This document shows positions 47,926 through 57,035 of a stretch of DNA of 64,000 bases, piece by piece. Numbering within the stretch: the stretch's first letter is position 1; each line of letters opens with the position of its first letter. The translations under genes and the position numbers were made by a program. Origin of the DNA: Qipengyuania pelagi. GTDB taxonomy: Bacteria; Pseudomonadota; Alphaproteobacteria; Sphingomonadales; Sphingomonadaceae. The notes under the pieces were generated by a model. It was given only the letters and a program-made list of their open reading frames with translations. It made no database searches and was not told the origin of the DNA. The stretch covers positions 1,426,001 to 1,490,000 of the forward strand of contig NZ_WTYD01000001.1 of NCBI RefSeq assembly GCF_009827295.1, written 5' to 3'.

Positions 47926-50013
47926 TTACCAGGCGATCTGGAAGCCGCCGCGCGCGCCGACCTCGCCGCTGTCGAAACCGACACCGATACCGGCACCGAC
48001 CGAAGCATTGGTCCCGACGCGCGCCGAGAGGGCCAGCGTCCCGGCGGTCTGATCGTCATAGTAGCCGACGCCGCCCGAGAGACCGAAATTGGTCCCGGCC
48101 GGAAGCGCGGGCGATTCCATGGCCAGCGCCATGGCGACACCTTCGCTGGCCCGATCGACCGCATCGCGCAATTCGGCGGTTTGGCCGAACAGCGTGTTGA
48201 TCTGCGCCGTCTGGTTCGAGGTCAGTGCCTGGAGCGAGGCGATATTGGCGTTCGCGGTCCCGATCGCCGCCGTATTGGCAGCAATCGCGGTATTCGCGGC
48301 GGCGACCGAAGCGGTGGTGGCCAGAGCCGAGCGGCCCAGCGTACCGTTGCTGTCGGTGGTCACGGCGAACACCGTGCCGGTCTGGCTCGCAGTGCTCGTG
48401 TCCAGCCCCGCGATCACGACCTGGCCGTCATTGACCGCACGCGCACCATTGCCGATGGCGACGGAATTGGCACCGGATGCGACCGACTGGTTGCCCATGG
48501 CAATCGCACCGCTACCCGTGGCCGTGGCCGCCTCGCCGACCGATACCGAGCGAACGCCGCTCGCTACCGCAAGATGGCCCAGAGCAGTCGCGCGTTCGGC
48601 GGTCGCTTCCGAGCGCCAGCCATAGGCCGTCGCGCCCGCGCCATTGGCGAGCGCCTGACCGCCGACAACCGTCGTCGAGGGACCGGTGGCCACAGTCGCA
48701 CGACCGTTGGCACCATCGCGATTGCCGCCGATGGCGATCGAGTCGCCCCCGGTTGCCTGAGCGGTGTTGCCGATCGCGACGGAGTTCGAGCCCGATGCGA
48801 CGGCGTCTTCGGCGCCTGCGAAGCTCTGATCGCCCGAAGCGGTGGTCTGATGGCCAACCGCAGTTCCCATCGCGCCCGTCGCACGGGCCTGCCACCCAAG
48901 GGCTGTCGCGCCCGGCGTGGTCGCGACGGATTCGCCGCCGAGTGCCGTGGTGGAATTGCCCTGCGCAAGAGCGGTATCGCCGATCGCCAGCGCATCGATA
49001 CCGTTGGCGATCGCTTCGTTGCCGATTGCCGTCGAATTGGCGGTTTGCGCATCGGCGTTCTCACCTACCGCGAGCGAACGGACGCCCTGTGCGGTCGCAA
49101 GATGCCCGAACGCCTGCGCGCGCTCCGCCGTCGCCATAGCCTGCCAGCCGAAGGCCGATGCGCCCGGCCCGGTCGCGACGCTTTCACCACCGATTGCCGA
49201 GGTCGAATTGCCATTGGCGCTGGCATTGTCACCAAGCGCCAGCGCATCTACGCCCGTAGCGCTCGCCTGATTGCCGATCGCGGTCGAGAACGCACTCTGC
49301 GCTCGGGCCGCTTCGCCGACTGCAAGCGAGCGTTCGCCCTGTGCGCTGGCGAGATGGCCGATCGCATGAGCACGCTCGCCAGTCGCATTCGCACGCCAGC
49401 CGAAGGCAGTGGCCGCCGTACCGTTGGCCACGCTTTCCCCACCCACGGCGGTCGTCGAAGTCCCGGTCGAGCTCGCATTGTCGCCCACGGCCAGCGCATC
49501 GACTCCGTTGGCAACAGCCTGGTTGCCGATGGCTGTCGAAAAGGCGGTCTGAGCCTGTGCCGCTTCGCCGACTGCGAGCGAGCGTTCGCCCTGCGCGCTG
49601 GCGATGTGACCGATTGCGTGCGCGCGCTCGCCGGTAGCGTTGGACTGCCAGCCGAAGGCGGTCGCTGCGGTTCCGTTGGCGACGCTCAGCGCACCGACCG
49701 CGGTCGTGGAGGTTCCGTTAGCGTTCGCCCGGTTGCCATACGCGCTCGCGCCATTCCCGGTCGCCGTCGCTCCCGATCCGGTCGCCGTCGCACCCGTGCC
49801 GTTGGCAATCGCATCGCCGCCACAGGCCAGCGCATCCTCACCGGTGGCTTGCGCGCCAGCGAGTGTGGCGGTCGCCTGATCTTCGGTCAGCACGCATTCC
49901 GCATCGGGATTGCTCTGGGCTGAAGCAGCAGAGGGCATGATCCCGACGGCCGCGATCGCCACGAGCGATGCGCCGAAGGATAGGGTTGTCGCCTTGTTGA
50001 ACTGGAACCGCAT
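47926..50013 (-). CDS. YadA-like trimeric autotransporter adhesin
   Basis: A 695-residue surface protein. Residues 1-33 are a signal peptide (ending ASAQ), residues about 70-530 are head repeats made of 14-residue units (pattern SxAxGxxAxAxG), about 575-640 is a coiled-coil stalk (TAIAANTAAIGTANANIASLQAL), and the last ~75 residues (SEGVAMALAM ... FQIAW) form the YadA anchor that makes a 12-strand barrel as a trimer and exports the passenger. Two cysteines lie before the head (C40, C64). ATG at 50013 is preceded by AGGGGAA. Substrate of adhesion unknown. Confidence 0.92.
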   Translation of the reverse strand: MRFQFNKATTLSFGASLVAIAAVGIMPSAASAQSNPDAECVLTEDQATATLAGAQATGEDALACGGDAIANGTGATATGSGATATGNGASAYGNRANANGTSTTAVGALSVANGTAATAFGWQSNATGERAHAIGHIASAQGERSLAVGEAAQAQTAFSTAIGNQAVANGVDALAVGDNASSTGTSTTAVGGESVANGTAATAFGWRANATGERAHAIGHLASAQGERSLAVGEAARAQSAFSTAIGNQASATGVDALALGDNASANGNSTSAIGGESVATGPGASAFGWQAMATAERAQAFGHLATAQGVRSLAVGENADAQTANSTAIGNEAIANGIDALAIGDTALAQGNSTTALGGESVATTPGATALGWQARATGAMGTAVGHQTTASGDQSFAGAEDAVASGSNSVAIGNTAQATGGDSIAIGGNRDGANGRATVATGPSTTVVGGQALANGAGATAYGWRSEATAERATALGHLAVASGVRSVSVGEAATATGSGAIAMGNQSVASGANSVAIGNGARAVNDGQVVIAGLDTSTASQTGTVFAVTTDSNGTLGRSALATTASVAAANTAIAANTAAIGTANANIASLQALTSNQTAQINTLFGQTAELRDAVDRASEGVAMALAMESPALPAGTNFGLSGGVGYYDDQTAGTLALSARVGTNASVGAGIGVGFDSGEVGARGGFQIAW
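48433..49716 (-). repeat. Five tandem 84-residue super-repeats in the autotransporter head
   Basis: Each module is 252 bp and encodes six 14-residue units in the same order (ST-AVG, A-FGW, ERA-AIGH, RSLAVGE, STAIGN, DALA-GD). Modules 1-5 cover protein residues 100-183, 184-267, 268-351, 352-443 and 444-527. Module 4 has an 8-residue insertion in its last unit (GGNRDGANGR). Modules 1 and 2 are nearly identical, later ones increasingly diverged, which suggests duplication by unequal crossing-over. Confidence 0.85.
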
Positions 50014-50348
50014 GAGTATTCCCCTTGGTTGCCTCAAGATCGCCGACGAGAATGCGCGAGCCGCACCGCCGGACGAGGTCGATTGAAATGATTTGAAAGG
50101 TGCTGGAAAAGGACGGGGGCCGATATGATCGGTACGCTTTCGTACCATCTCGACACCGGCATTCGGATACCCCTCCCCTTTTCGGCAACGCGATGCGATT
50201 TGACCTCGCACGCGTAACCGACCACATGATTGCGCGGGCCAGCCGCGAAGATGCAAAGCCCGGATAAGCCACTCTCGTCGGATACGATTGCGACCCAACC
50301 GCGTTGCACTCTTCCGAACTGGTCCTGAACAATGAGGTTCCCGATATC
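50014..50348. other. Divergent intergenic region between the autotransporter and astD
   Basis: About 335 nt without a supportable gene. It must contain the autotransporter promoter on the minus strand and the astD promoter on the plus strand. A perfect short palindrome GGTACG-CTTT-CGTACC lies at 50131-50146, about 118 nt upstream of the autotransporter start, and might be a regulator-binding site or a transcript hairpin. I see no other strong signal. Confidence 0.5.
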
Positions 50349-51764
50349 GTGAGCAGTACCGAACTCGTTTCCTATGAACCGGCGACCGGGTTGGAATTAT
50401 GGCGTGGTCCCATCGGCGATCCCGACGCGGCGATCGAGCGGTCCCGCACCGCCCTTGCGTCCTGGTCGCGCCTTCCCGTCGCCAACCGGATCGAGCTGAT
50501 GCGCCGCTTCGCCAATGAAGTGCGTCGCCAGGCTGAACCCTTCGCCGAAATCATCGCGCGCGAAACCGGCAAGCCCCTGTGGGAGGCGCGCACCGAAGTG
50601 GAAGCGGTGATCGGCAAGGTGGAAATCTCGATTTCCGCCTATGCGGAGCGGACCGGGCAGAAGAAACTCAACAGCGCCCTGTCGGGCACGGCTGCCGTCC
50701 GCCACAAGCCGCATGGCGTCATGGCCGTGCTCGGTCCGTATAATTTCCCCGCCCACCTTCCCAACGGCCATATCGTTCCGGCCCTGATCGCCGGGAACAC
50801 GGTGATCTTCAAACCCAGCGAGAAAACCCCCGCCACGGCGGAATTCCTCGTCAAATGCTTCCACGCCGCCAAGGTCCCCGAAGACGTGATCCAACTGCTG
50901 ATCGGCGGTCCCGAAGAGGGCAAGGCACTGGTCGGGCACTGGCTGGTCGATGGCGTGCTGTTCACAGGGTCCGCGCGTGCGGGCATCGCGATCAATCGCA
51001 AGCTCGCGACCGAGCCGGGCAAGATCGTCGCGCTGGAGATGGGCGGCAACAATCCGATCGTCATGCTCGATACGCCCAAGATCGAGGATGCGGCGACGCT
51101 CATCATCCAGTCGGCCTTCACCACGGCGGGCCAACGCTGCACGGCGGCGCGGCGGTTGATCATACTCGATTCCGTCTACGACCGGATCGTCCCCAAGGTG
51201 AAGGAGATGGCCGAGCGCCTGATCGTCGACGAGCCCTTCGCCGATCCCCAGCCCTATATGGGCTGCGTCATCGACAACCAAACCGCAGACCTGCTGCATG
51301 AGAGCTTCCTCGCCCTCGTCAGCCGGGGTGGCCGCGCGATCCTCCACATGAAGCGCCCGCAGGAGGATCGCCCGTTCCTGACGCCGGCGATCATCGACAC
51401 GACCGAGATGGACGAACGCCCCGATATCGAACTGTTCGGGCCGATCCTGCAAGTGATCCGCGTCAACGACCTCGATGCCGCCATCAGGGAAGCAAACAAC
51501 ACCCGCTATGGATTGTCGGCCTCGCTTCTGGGCGGCAGTCCGCAGGATTTCGAGCGCTTCTGGGACAGTGCCCGCGCCGGGATCATCAATTGGAACCGGC
51601 CCACCAATGGCGCATCGTCCGCGGCGCCCTTCGGCGGGGTGGGGCTTTCGGGCAATCACCGTCCGGCGGCCTTCTACGCCGCCGATTATTGCGCCTACCC
51701 GGTATGCAGCACCGAGATGGATCAGCCGCGCGCGAGCCTCGGCGTGGGACTGCGAGAAGCCTGA
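50349..51764 (+). CDS. astD: Succinylglutamate-semialdehyde dehydrogenase (AstD-like)
   Basis: Aldehyde dehydrogenase of the arginine succinyltransferase route. The 471-residue protein carries AstD-specific segments (GKPLWEARTEVEAVIGKVEISI, HKPHGVMAVLGPYNFPAHLPNGH), the catalytic Glu in ALEMGGNNP and the nucleophilic Cys in TAGQRCTAARRL. No other ast gene is nearby, so the in vivo substrate may differ. Start is a GTG at 50349 where homology begins (SSTELVSYEPATG); a TTG at 50304 is in frame but has no similarity. Confidence 0.88.
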   Translation: MSSTELVSYEPATGLELWRGPIGDPDAAIERSRTALASWSRLPVANRIELMRRFANEVRRQAEPFAEIIARETGKPLWEARTEVEAVIGKVEISISAYAERTGQKKLNSALSGTAAVRHKPHGVMAVLGPYNFPAHLPNGHIVPALIAGNTVIFKPSEKTPATAEFLVKCFHAAKVPEDVIQLLIGGPEEGKALVGHWLVDGVLFTGSARAGIAINRKLATEPGKIVALEMGGNNPIVMLDTPKIEDAATLIIQSAFTTAGQRCTAARRLIILDSVYDRIVPKVKEMAERLIVDEPFADPQPYMGCVIDNQTADLLHESFLALVSRGGRAILHMKRPQEDRPFLTPAIIDTTEMDERPDIELFGPILQVIRVNDLDAAIREANNTRYGLSASLLGGSPQDFERFWDSARAGIINWNRPTNGASSAAPFGGVGLSGNHRPAAFYAADYCAYPVCSTEMDQPRASLGVGLREA

Positions 51765-51798
51765 TCAGGGCCTCGTCCGGGCCTGATTCAGGCCCGGA

Positions 51799-52518
51799 TC
51801 AGGGGTTGCTGGTGACGAGATCGATCTCGGTCAGGCCCGAAGGAAGGCGCCGCCCATAGACGACATAGGCGGCATTACCCTGGGTGCCGCTGAGGATATT
51901 GTCGCCAGCCGCCTTTACGTGTTCCGCCGAATAGCCATTGGCGAGAGCGCGGGTATGATAGAAGGCCAGCACGTCTTCGAGAGGGACAGGCGAGCGGAAG
52001 CTGACGACGCGCAGGGCACAGGCGCCCTCGTCCGTGCCGGCGGCCTCTTGGGTGTTGCCACGCGGATAGACCGGGAATGCGCCGGGAAGCTTCGCCGCCC
52101 AGGCTGTCGAATATTCGACTCGCTCGGCGCAATTGCCGCCGCCAGGGCTCACAGCGGCCTGCGCGGCCTTTTGCATGGCCGGAGTCGTGGTCGCCTGAGC
52201 GCCGAGATCGCGCGGTGCCGGAGCGGGACGAAGCGCGTTGCTGCCCCCCACCAGTTCCGCCGCGCGGCTGCGCGCGGCCGCGATCGCTTCGGGAGAGGTG
52301 TTGATCGCCGGAACCGAACCGTCGCCGGACCCCGAAAGCGCCGCATCGCCTTCATTGTTGCCCGCCATGTCGGGGTCGGTCATCAGATCGCCGTTGAGCG
52401 CCTGCTCGCTTGCCGGATCGCTTGCCCCGTCTGCCGTCTCGCCATCCGGTTCGTTGCTGCATCCCGCCAGCAAAGCGAGCGGGAGGGCGAGAGAGAGGGC
52501 GGTGGCGGTATAGCGCAT
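51799..52518 (-). CDS. Lipoprotein of unknown function
   Basis: A 239-residue protein with a lipoprotein signal (LALLAGCSN, acylated Cys20). Residues 21-75 are acidic and disordered (Asp/Glu/Gly/Ser). The rest contains two Cys (AGCSN apart, NCAERVEY and GACALRVV) and a compact domain ending in YVVYGRRLPSGLTEIDLV. Its pattern FPVYPRGNTQEAAG...LEDVLAFYHTRALANGY resembles small periplasmic domains seen in sphingomonads without assigned role. Converges on astD. Confidence 0.8.
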   Translation of the reverse strand: MRYTATALSLALPLALLAGCSNEPDGETADGASDPASEQALNGDLMTDPDMAGNNEGDAALSGSGDGSVPAINTSPEAIAAARSRAAELVGGSNALRPAPAPRDLGAQATTTPAMQKAAQAAVSPGGGNCAERVEYSTAWAAKLPGAFPVYPRGNTQEAAGTDEGACALRVVSFRSPVPLEDVLAFYHTRALANGYSAEHVKAAGDNILSGTQGNAAYVVYGRRLPSGLTEIDLVTSNP

Positions 52519-52740
52519 GGGAAATCTCCAGAGGACTTTCCCAACGCGTAAGCAGGTAGAGGTTAAGATCAAGGCCAGCGTCCCGCCCATGCGTCATCGC
52601 GGGACAGGAGACTCGTCAGAAATTAAGCGCGCGAATCGAAGACGCCGCCCACCCCTGCGAAGGGGAGAGCGACGCCTTCCACGGTCCGGTGGGAACCGCG
52701 CTGCGGCCGCGGGTGGGCACGGCCGAAGATTGTTAGCGCG

Positions 52741-53193
52741 TTAGCGGCACTTGGTGCTCGAACGGTCGATCGCACGGCCCAGCAGAGCGCCGCCCGCAGC
52801 GCCAAGGATCGCGCCGAGAGTGCGGTCGCCATTGCGGCCCGCAACTTCGTGGCCGATCAATCCGCCGACACCGGCGCCGATCAGGAGCCCGGTCGTGCCG
52901 TTCTCCTTCTTGCAGTAATAGCGCCCGTCATCACCGCGCCAGACCTGCGTGTCGCGATAGACCGGCTGCGCATAATTGTTGTCGTAGCGCCGGTCGTAAT
53001 TGCGGCCATAATTGCGATAGTCGCGGCGGTCGCGATACTTGTCACGCCCATGGTTGAACGTGGTTTCGCCGAAGACCGAAGCCTGCGCCGCAGGAGCGGC
53101 CGCGTGATAGGCCGGGGCAGCGGATGCGGGGCCGGACAGGGCGAGACCGGTTGCGGCGAGAGCCAGACCTGCGGTCTTGAGCGATAGGGTCAT
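52741..53193 (-). CDS. Glycine-zipper 2TM-domain envelope protein
   Basis: A 150-residue secreted protein. The signal peptide (MTLSLKTAGLALAATGLALSGPASAAP) is followed by an Arg/Tyr/Asn-rich stretch (YRDRRDYRNYGRNYDRRYDNNY) and then a glycine-zipper pair (GLLIGAGVGGLIGHEVAG and GAILGAAGGALLGRAI), the Gly-zipper 2TM/Rick-17kDa type found in outer-membrane lipoproteins and stress proteins. No lipobox, so probably anchored through the zipper. The 222-nt gap to the downstream lipoprotein gene has no gene. Confidence 0.85.
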   Translation of the reverse strand: MTLSLKTAGLALAATGLALSGPASAAPAYHAAAPAAQASVFGETTFNHGRDKYRDRRDYRNYGRNYDRRYDNNYAQPVYRDTQVWRGDDGRYYCKKENGTTGLLIGAGVGGLIGHEVAGRNGDRTLGAILGAAGGALLGRAIDRSSTKCR

Positions 53194-53383
53194 GACGGTA
53201 TTCCTTCCTCATCTTTCGAGAGCGGCGCGGGGGCTCGTCCGCCTCTGATGTTCAGCTATAGGTGCCCGAAACTGAACGGATCGCAACCACGCCGACAGAT
53301 TGCGAATTTGCGGCGAACCGTGTTTTCCCGCGTGATGAAATGAGCGCTTGCTGCCGAACCTTGAGGGTCCTAGCGCGCCCGAC

Positions 53384-54307
53384 ATGGCCGAACCCGCTTC
53401 CGATCCCGTGCAGCATGGCCAGAAATCCGGCCTCCCGTCAGCGATCGGGGCCTATACGATCTGGGGTTTCTTCCCGCTCTACCTGATCCTCGTCAGCGCG
53501 GTGCCGCCCTTCGAGTTCGTGGCGTGGCGCATCATCTGGACGGTGCCGATCTGCGCGCTGATCGTGCTGGTGCGGCGCCAGTGGCCGCAGGTGCGCGCGG
53601 CTTTGGGCGATTGGCAGGTCCTGCGATGGCTGATGCTGAGCGCCGTGCTGATCGCGATAAACTGGGGCGTCTATGTCTGGGCTATCCAGCGCGGCAACGT
53701 CTACGCGGCCAGCCTTGGGTATTACATCAACCCGCTCTTCAACGTGCTGCTCGGCACACTCGTTCTGGGCGAAAGGCTCAGCCGCCTGCAATGGAGCGCG
53801 GTCGCGCTGGCGGCGGTCGGTGTCTCGCTGCTGGCGGCGGGCGCGCTGACGACGTTGTGGATCAGCCTGACCCTGGCTTGCTCGTTCGGAACCTACGGCC
53901 TGGTCAGGAAGCGGGTGCCGGTGGGCGCCCTGCCCGGCCTGACGATCGAATCGGCGCTTCTGATGCTGCCATCCGCCGCCATCACCTGGTGGTACGCCGC
54001 GACCTACGGCTCATCCTTCGCGATCGCGCCCTCGCTCAGCTTCGCGATCGCGCTGGGCGGGCTGGTGACCGCCGTGCCGCTGCTGATGTTCGCGGTGGCC
54101 GCCCGGCGAATGCCCTATTCGACGCTCGGCTTCATCCAGTTCCTGGCGCCCAGCATCGTCTTCGTGCTCGGCCTGACCGTGTTCGACGAGCCGCTGAAAC
54201 CGGCGCAGATCGCTTGCTTTGGCTTTATCTGGGCGGCGGCGGCGATCTTCGCCTGGGATCTCGTGGCCAAGGCGCGGGCCGCGCGAGTCGTCGCCCCGGC
54301 AGGCTAG
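53384..54307 (+). CDS. rarD: RarD-like EamA-family transporter
   Basis: A 307-residue inner-membrane protein with ten transmembrane segments. The start (AIGAYTIWGFFPLYLILVSAVPPFEFVAWRIIWTVP) and the NVYAASLGYYINPL and GFIQFLAPSIVFVL segments are diagnostic of RarD (chloramphenicol-sensitivity protein family). Physiological substrate not established. ATG at 53384; the frame is open upstream without similarity. Converges on pyrC. Confidence 0.9.
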   Translation: MAEPASDPVQHGQKSGLPSAIGAYTIWGFFPLYLILVSAVPPFEFVAWRIIWTVPICALIVLVRRQWPQVRAALGDWQVLRWLMLSAVLIAINWGVYVWAIQRGNVYAASLGYYINPLFNVLLGTLVLGERLSRLQWSAVALAAVGVSLLAAGALTTLWISLTLACSFGTYGLVRKRVPVGALPGLTIESALLMLPSAAITWWYAATYGSSFAIAPSLSFAIALGGLVTAVPLLMFAVAARRMPYSTLGFIQFLAPSIVFVLGLTVFDEPLKPAQIACFGFIWAAAAIFAWDLVAKARAARVVAPAG

Positions 54308-54369
54308 GACCCGGCGGGCCGATCGTCAGGCGAAGAGACGTCAGCCGAGGAGTCGTCAGCCGAAAAGTA

Positions 54370-55413
54370 TTAGCCGACTAGGCGCCATCCGAGCGTTTCG
54401 CCCGCATGGAAGGGCACCACGGGTTCCCCGCCCCCCTCGACTTCGCCGGGCACGCGCGTTTCGCTCCGCTCCAGCGTGATCGTTTCCTCGTTGACGGGCA
54501 GGCGATAGAAACGCGGGCCGTTCAAAGAAGCAAACCCTTCGAACCGGTCGAGCGCATTCTCTTCGTCGAACACCGCAAGATAGCTTTCGAGCGCGAAGGG
54601 CGCGTTGAAGATGCCCGCACATCCGCAATCGCTTTCCTTGGCATGGCGATGATGCGGCGCGCTGTCGGTGCCGAGGAAATATTTCGCGCTGCCGGAGGTC
54701 GCGGCCTTGCGAAGGGCCAGCCGATGCTCCTCGCGCTTCGCCACCGGCAGGCAATACATATGGGGCCTGATCCCGCCGACCAGGATCGCGTTGCGGTTGA
54801 TGTGGAGATGCTGGGGCGTGATCGTGGCGGCGACATTGTCACTGCTCTGATCCACGAAATCGACGGCCTGGCGCGTGGTGATATGTTCGAAGATAACGCG
54901 CAGGTCGGGCAAGCGCTCGACCAGGGGCTGGAGCACCCGTTCGATGAACACCGCCTCGCGGTCGAAGATGTCGATCTCCGCGCTCGTCACCTCGCCGTGG
55001 ACGCAGAGTGGCATTCCGATATCGGCCATGCGTTCGAGGACGCGGTCGATCCTGCGGACATCCGTGACCCCGCTCGCCGAATTGGTGGTGGCGCCCGCCG
55101 GATAGAGCTTGGCCGCCGTCAGCACGCCCGATTCGAAACCGCGCGCCAGATCGTCGGGATCGGTATCGTCGGTGAGATAGGCGGTCATCAGCGGCGTGAA
55201 ATCCACGCCTTCCGGCACCGCGGCAACGATCCGCTCGCGATAGGCCGCTGCCATGGCGGTCGTCGTGACCGGGGGCGAAAGGTTCGGCATCACGATCGCG
55301 CGCGCGAACTGGCGCGCGGTGTGGGGAACGACCGCCTGCATGGTTGCTCCGTCGCGGAAATGGAGGTGCCAGTCGTCGGGGCGGCGGATAGTGATCGTGT
55401 CGCGGGGTGCCAT
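54370..55413 (-). CDS. pyrC: Dihydroorotase, class II (PyrC)
   Basis: Cyclises carbamoyl-aspartate to dihydroorotate in pyrimidine synthesis. The 347-residue protein is the same length as E. coli PyrC. Zinc ligands are seen in DWHLHFRDG (H16, H18), the carbamylated lysine in [11 protein letters not shown], histidines in VHGEVT and EHITT, and the catalytic Asp in [11 protein letters not shown] at 55413 fits the family; the frame is open upstream. Divergent from ygfZ with 38 nt between starts. Confidence 0.95.
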   Translation of the reverse strand: MAPRDTITIRRPDDWHLHFRDGATMQAVVPHTARQFARAIVMPNLSPPVTTTAMAAAYRERIVAAVPEGVDFTPLMTAYLTDDTDPDDLARGFESGVLTAAKLYPAGATTNSASGVTDVRRIDRVLERMADIGMPLCVHGEVTSAEIDIFDREAVFIERVLQPLVERLPDLRVIFEHITTRQAVDFVDQSSDNVAATITPQHLHINRNAILVGGIRPHMYCLPVAKREEHRLALRKAATSGSAKYFLGTDSAPHHRHAKESDCGCAGIFNAPFALESYLAVFDEENALDRFEGFASLNGPRFYRLPVNEETITLERSETRVPGEVEGGGEPVVPFHAGETLGWRLVG

Positions 55414-55451
55414 GGGTTTGCCTATGGCGCGGTGCGCCCTATCTGTCACCC

Positions 55452-56192
55452 ATGCCGCACATCCCCACCCGCCTCCACGACCGCGCGATCGTCCGCCTGA
55501 CACCGGAAAGCGCGGACGAAAGCGTCTCCGCCTTTCTCCAGGGTCTCGTCACGAACGATCTCAACCAGCCGCTCCCGGTCTATGCCGGACTGTTGAGCGC
55601 GCAGGGCAAGGCGATGTTCGATTTTCTCGTCTGGCCTTCGGGCGACGGGGAATTGCTGATCGATTGCGAGGCCGCGCTGGCGGAGGAACTGGTCAAGCGC
55701 CTGTCGCTCTATCGCCTGCGCCGCAAAATCGCGATCGCCGTCGATCCCTCCGTCGCCGTTCACTGGCAGGCGCATCAGGGCGATGGCGGCGTCGTTGATC
55801 CGCGCCTCGGCGAACTCGGCCAGCGCTGGCTGGCGCCGGTCGAAGACGGGGAGCAAGGCGCGGACGATCTGTGGCGCGCGCACCGCCTTGGTCTGGGCGT
55901 TGCGGAAGGGCGCGCCGAACTCGGTGATATTCTGTGGCTCGAAACCAATGCCGTCGACCTCAACGGGGTCAGTTTCTCGAAGGGGTGCTACATCGGCCAG
56001 GAAAACACCGCGCGGATGAACTGGCGCCAGAAGGTCAATCGCCGCCTGGTCGTGGTCCCGCTCGACCGGTCGGAGGAAAAACGCCGCAAAATGGCTTATC
56101 CCGAGCTGGGCTACGCGGTCGACCATCTGCGCGTTGCCGATATCGATCCCGCCTTTGCGCCGCCATGGATGAGCCTCGAACCGGCGGACTGA
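55452..56192 (+). CDS. ygfZ: Folate-binding protein YgfZ (Fe-S cluster assembly)
   Basis: A 246-residue member of the GcvT-like family; YgfZ/IbaG57-type proteins use folate to help assemble or repair [4Fe-4S] enzymes. The diagnostic K-G-C-Y-x-G-Q-E motif is visible as [13 protein letters not shown] near residue 177. The organism has several Fe-S proteins in this window (MoaA, the FNR-type regulator, the Rieske oxygenase). Start at ATG 55452, the first one consistent with homology. Confidence 0.92.
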   Translation: MPHIPTRLHDRAIVRLTPESADESVSAFLQGLVTNDLNQPLPVYAGLLSAQGKAMFDFLVWPSGDGELLIDCEAALAEELVKRLSLYRLRRKIAIAVDPSVAVHWQAHQGDGGVVDPRLGELGQRWLAPVEDGEQGADDLWRAHRLGLGVAEGRAELGDILWLETNAVDLNGVSFSKGCYIGQENTARMNWRQKVNRRLVVVPLDRSEEKRRKMAYPELGYAVDHLRVADIDPAFAPPWMSLEPAD

Positions 56193-56211
56193 TCCGAGTC
56201 AGAACTCGCAG

Positions 56212-56820
56212 TCAGGCTGATGCGATATCGACGCCGATCGACGCGATCGAATTGACCAGCATCCGCTCGGCCCGGTCGCGCGCGGCAGTGTCGGGCAGGC
56301 CGAGCGAGCGGGTCAGCGCGTTGCCGATCAGCGCATCCCCCATCGCCATCAGGACCAGCGCCAAAGTCGCTTCGTGGAGCCGCATCAGCCCGGCCTGATC
56401 GCTGCATTCGCCCGGCGCGATCTCGTCGATCAATTCGTGGATCGTCTCCACGATCGGGGCCAGCGCGTCCTCGTTCCCCGTCAGGATCATCCAGCTGGCG
56501 AGCTGGCCCGCCCCTTCCTTGTCGAAAGCGTCGAAGGCCAGATCCACGACCTCGCGCGGCGATCCTAGCCCGGCACGGCTGGCGCGCACCGCATCGGCGA
56601 TCGCATCGCAGACCGTCGCGGCGAGATGGCCTGCCAGCGCCTTTTGAAGCCCGGCAGCGGACCCGAAATGGTGCAGGAGATTGGCATGGGTCCGGTCTAT
56701 CCGCCCCGCGACCGCCTTGAGTGTCACCGATTGCGGCCCGGTTTCGATCAGCAGCCCCCGCGCCGCTTCGAGAGCGGCGAGACGCGATTCTTCGGGACTG
56801 AGACGTTTGCGCGTGGCCAT
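56212..56820 (-). CDS. TetR-family transcriptional regulator
   Basis: A 202-residue repressor. The N-terminal HTH is at about 12-55 (AALEAARGLLIETGPQSVTLKAVAGRIDRTHANLLHHFG), followed by the ligand-binding helical domain. Divergent from the predicted metal-dependent hydrolase gene, with two palindromic operators in the gap; the most economical reading is that it represses that gene and perhaps itself. Ligand unknown. It converges on ygfZ with 19 nt between. Confidence 0.9.
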   Translation of the reverse strand: MATRKRLSPEESRLAALEAARGLLIETGPQSVTLKAVAGRIDRTHANLLHHFGSAAGLQKALAGHLAATVCDAIADAVRASRAGLGSPREVVDLAFDAFDKEGAGQLASWMILTGNEDALAPIVETIHELIDEIAPGECSDQAGLMRLHEATLALVLMAMGDALIGNALTRSLGLPDTAARDRAERMLVNSIASIGVDIASA

Positions 56821-56975
56821 GGGAACCGCAGGAACTCCTTACCGGCCCGGAAAAGAGCCGCACCCGACGCTAGATCGCCGCGCGCGAGGCTGCAAGTCGG
56901 CGGCCCGGAAATGCCGCGTTCAGCGTCGACCGGTAGAGTGTTTTCCCAGTCGGACGAGCAGGGTCCAGCCCTTAT

Positions 56976-57018
56976 TGACATTCATGTCAGTAGCTATTAC
57001 TGACACTCCTGTCAGTAA
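56976..57018. promoter_or_regulatory. Twin palindromic TetR operators
   Basis: Two TGACA-N4-TGTCA palindromes, at 56976-56989 and 57001-57014, with centres 25 bp apart. The second has 9-bp arms: TTACTGACA / TGTCAGTAA (56997-57018). The first is less perfect outside the core and includes TTGACA as a -35-like hexamer. The second operator ends 17 nt before the hydrolase start codon, so a bound repressor would block the forward transcript. Confidence 0.85.
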
Positions 57019-57035
57019 CGTTTTCGAGACTTATC

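Noticed and set aside
48181..49923. A 580-codon plus-strand frame rich in Arg/Ala.
   Set aside because: It is the reverse complement of the repetitive autotransporter head, so its apparent repeats are a shadow of the real repeats.
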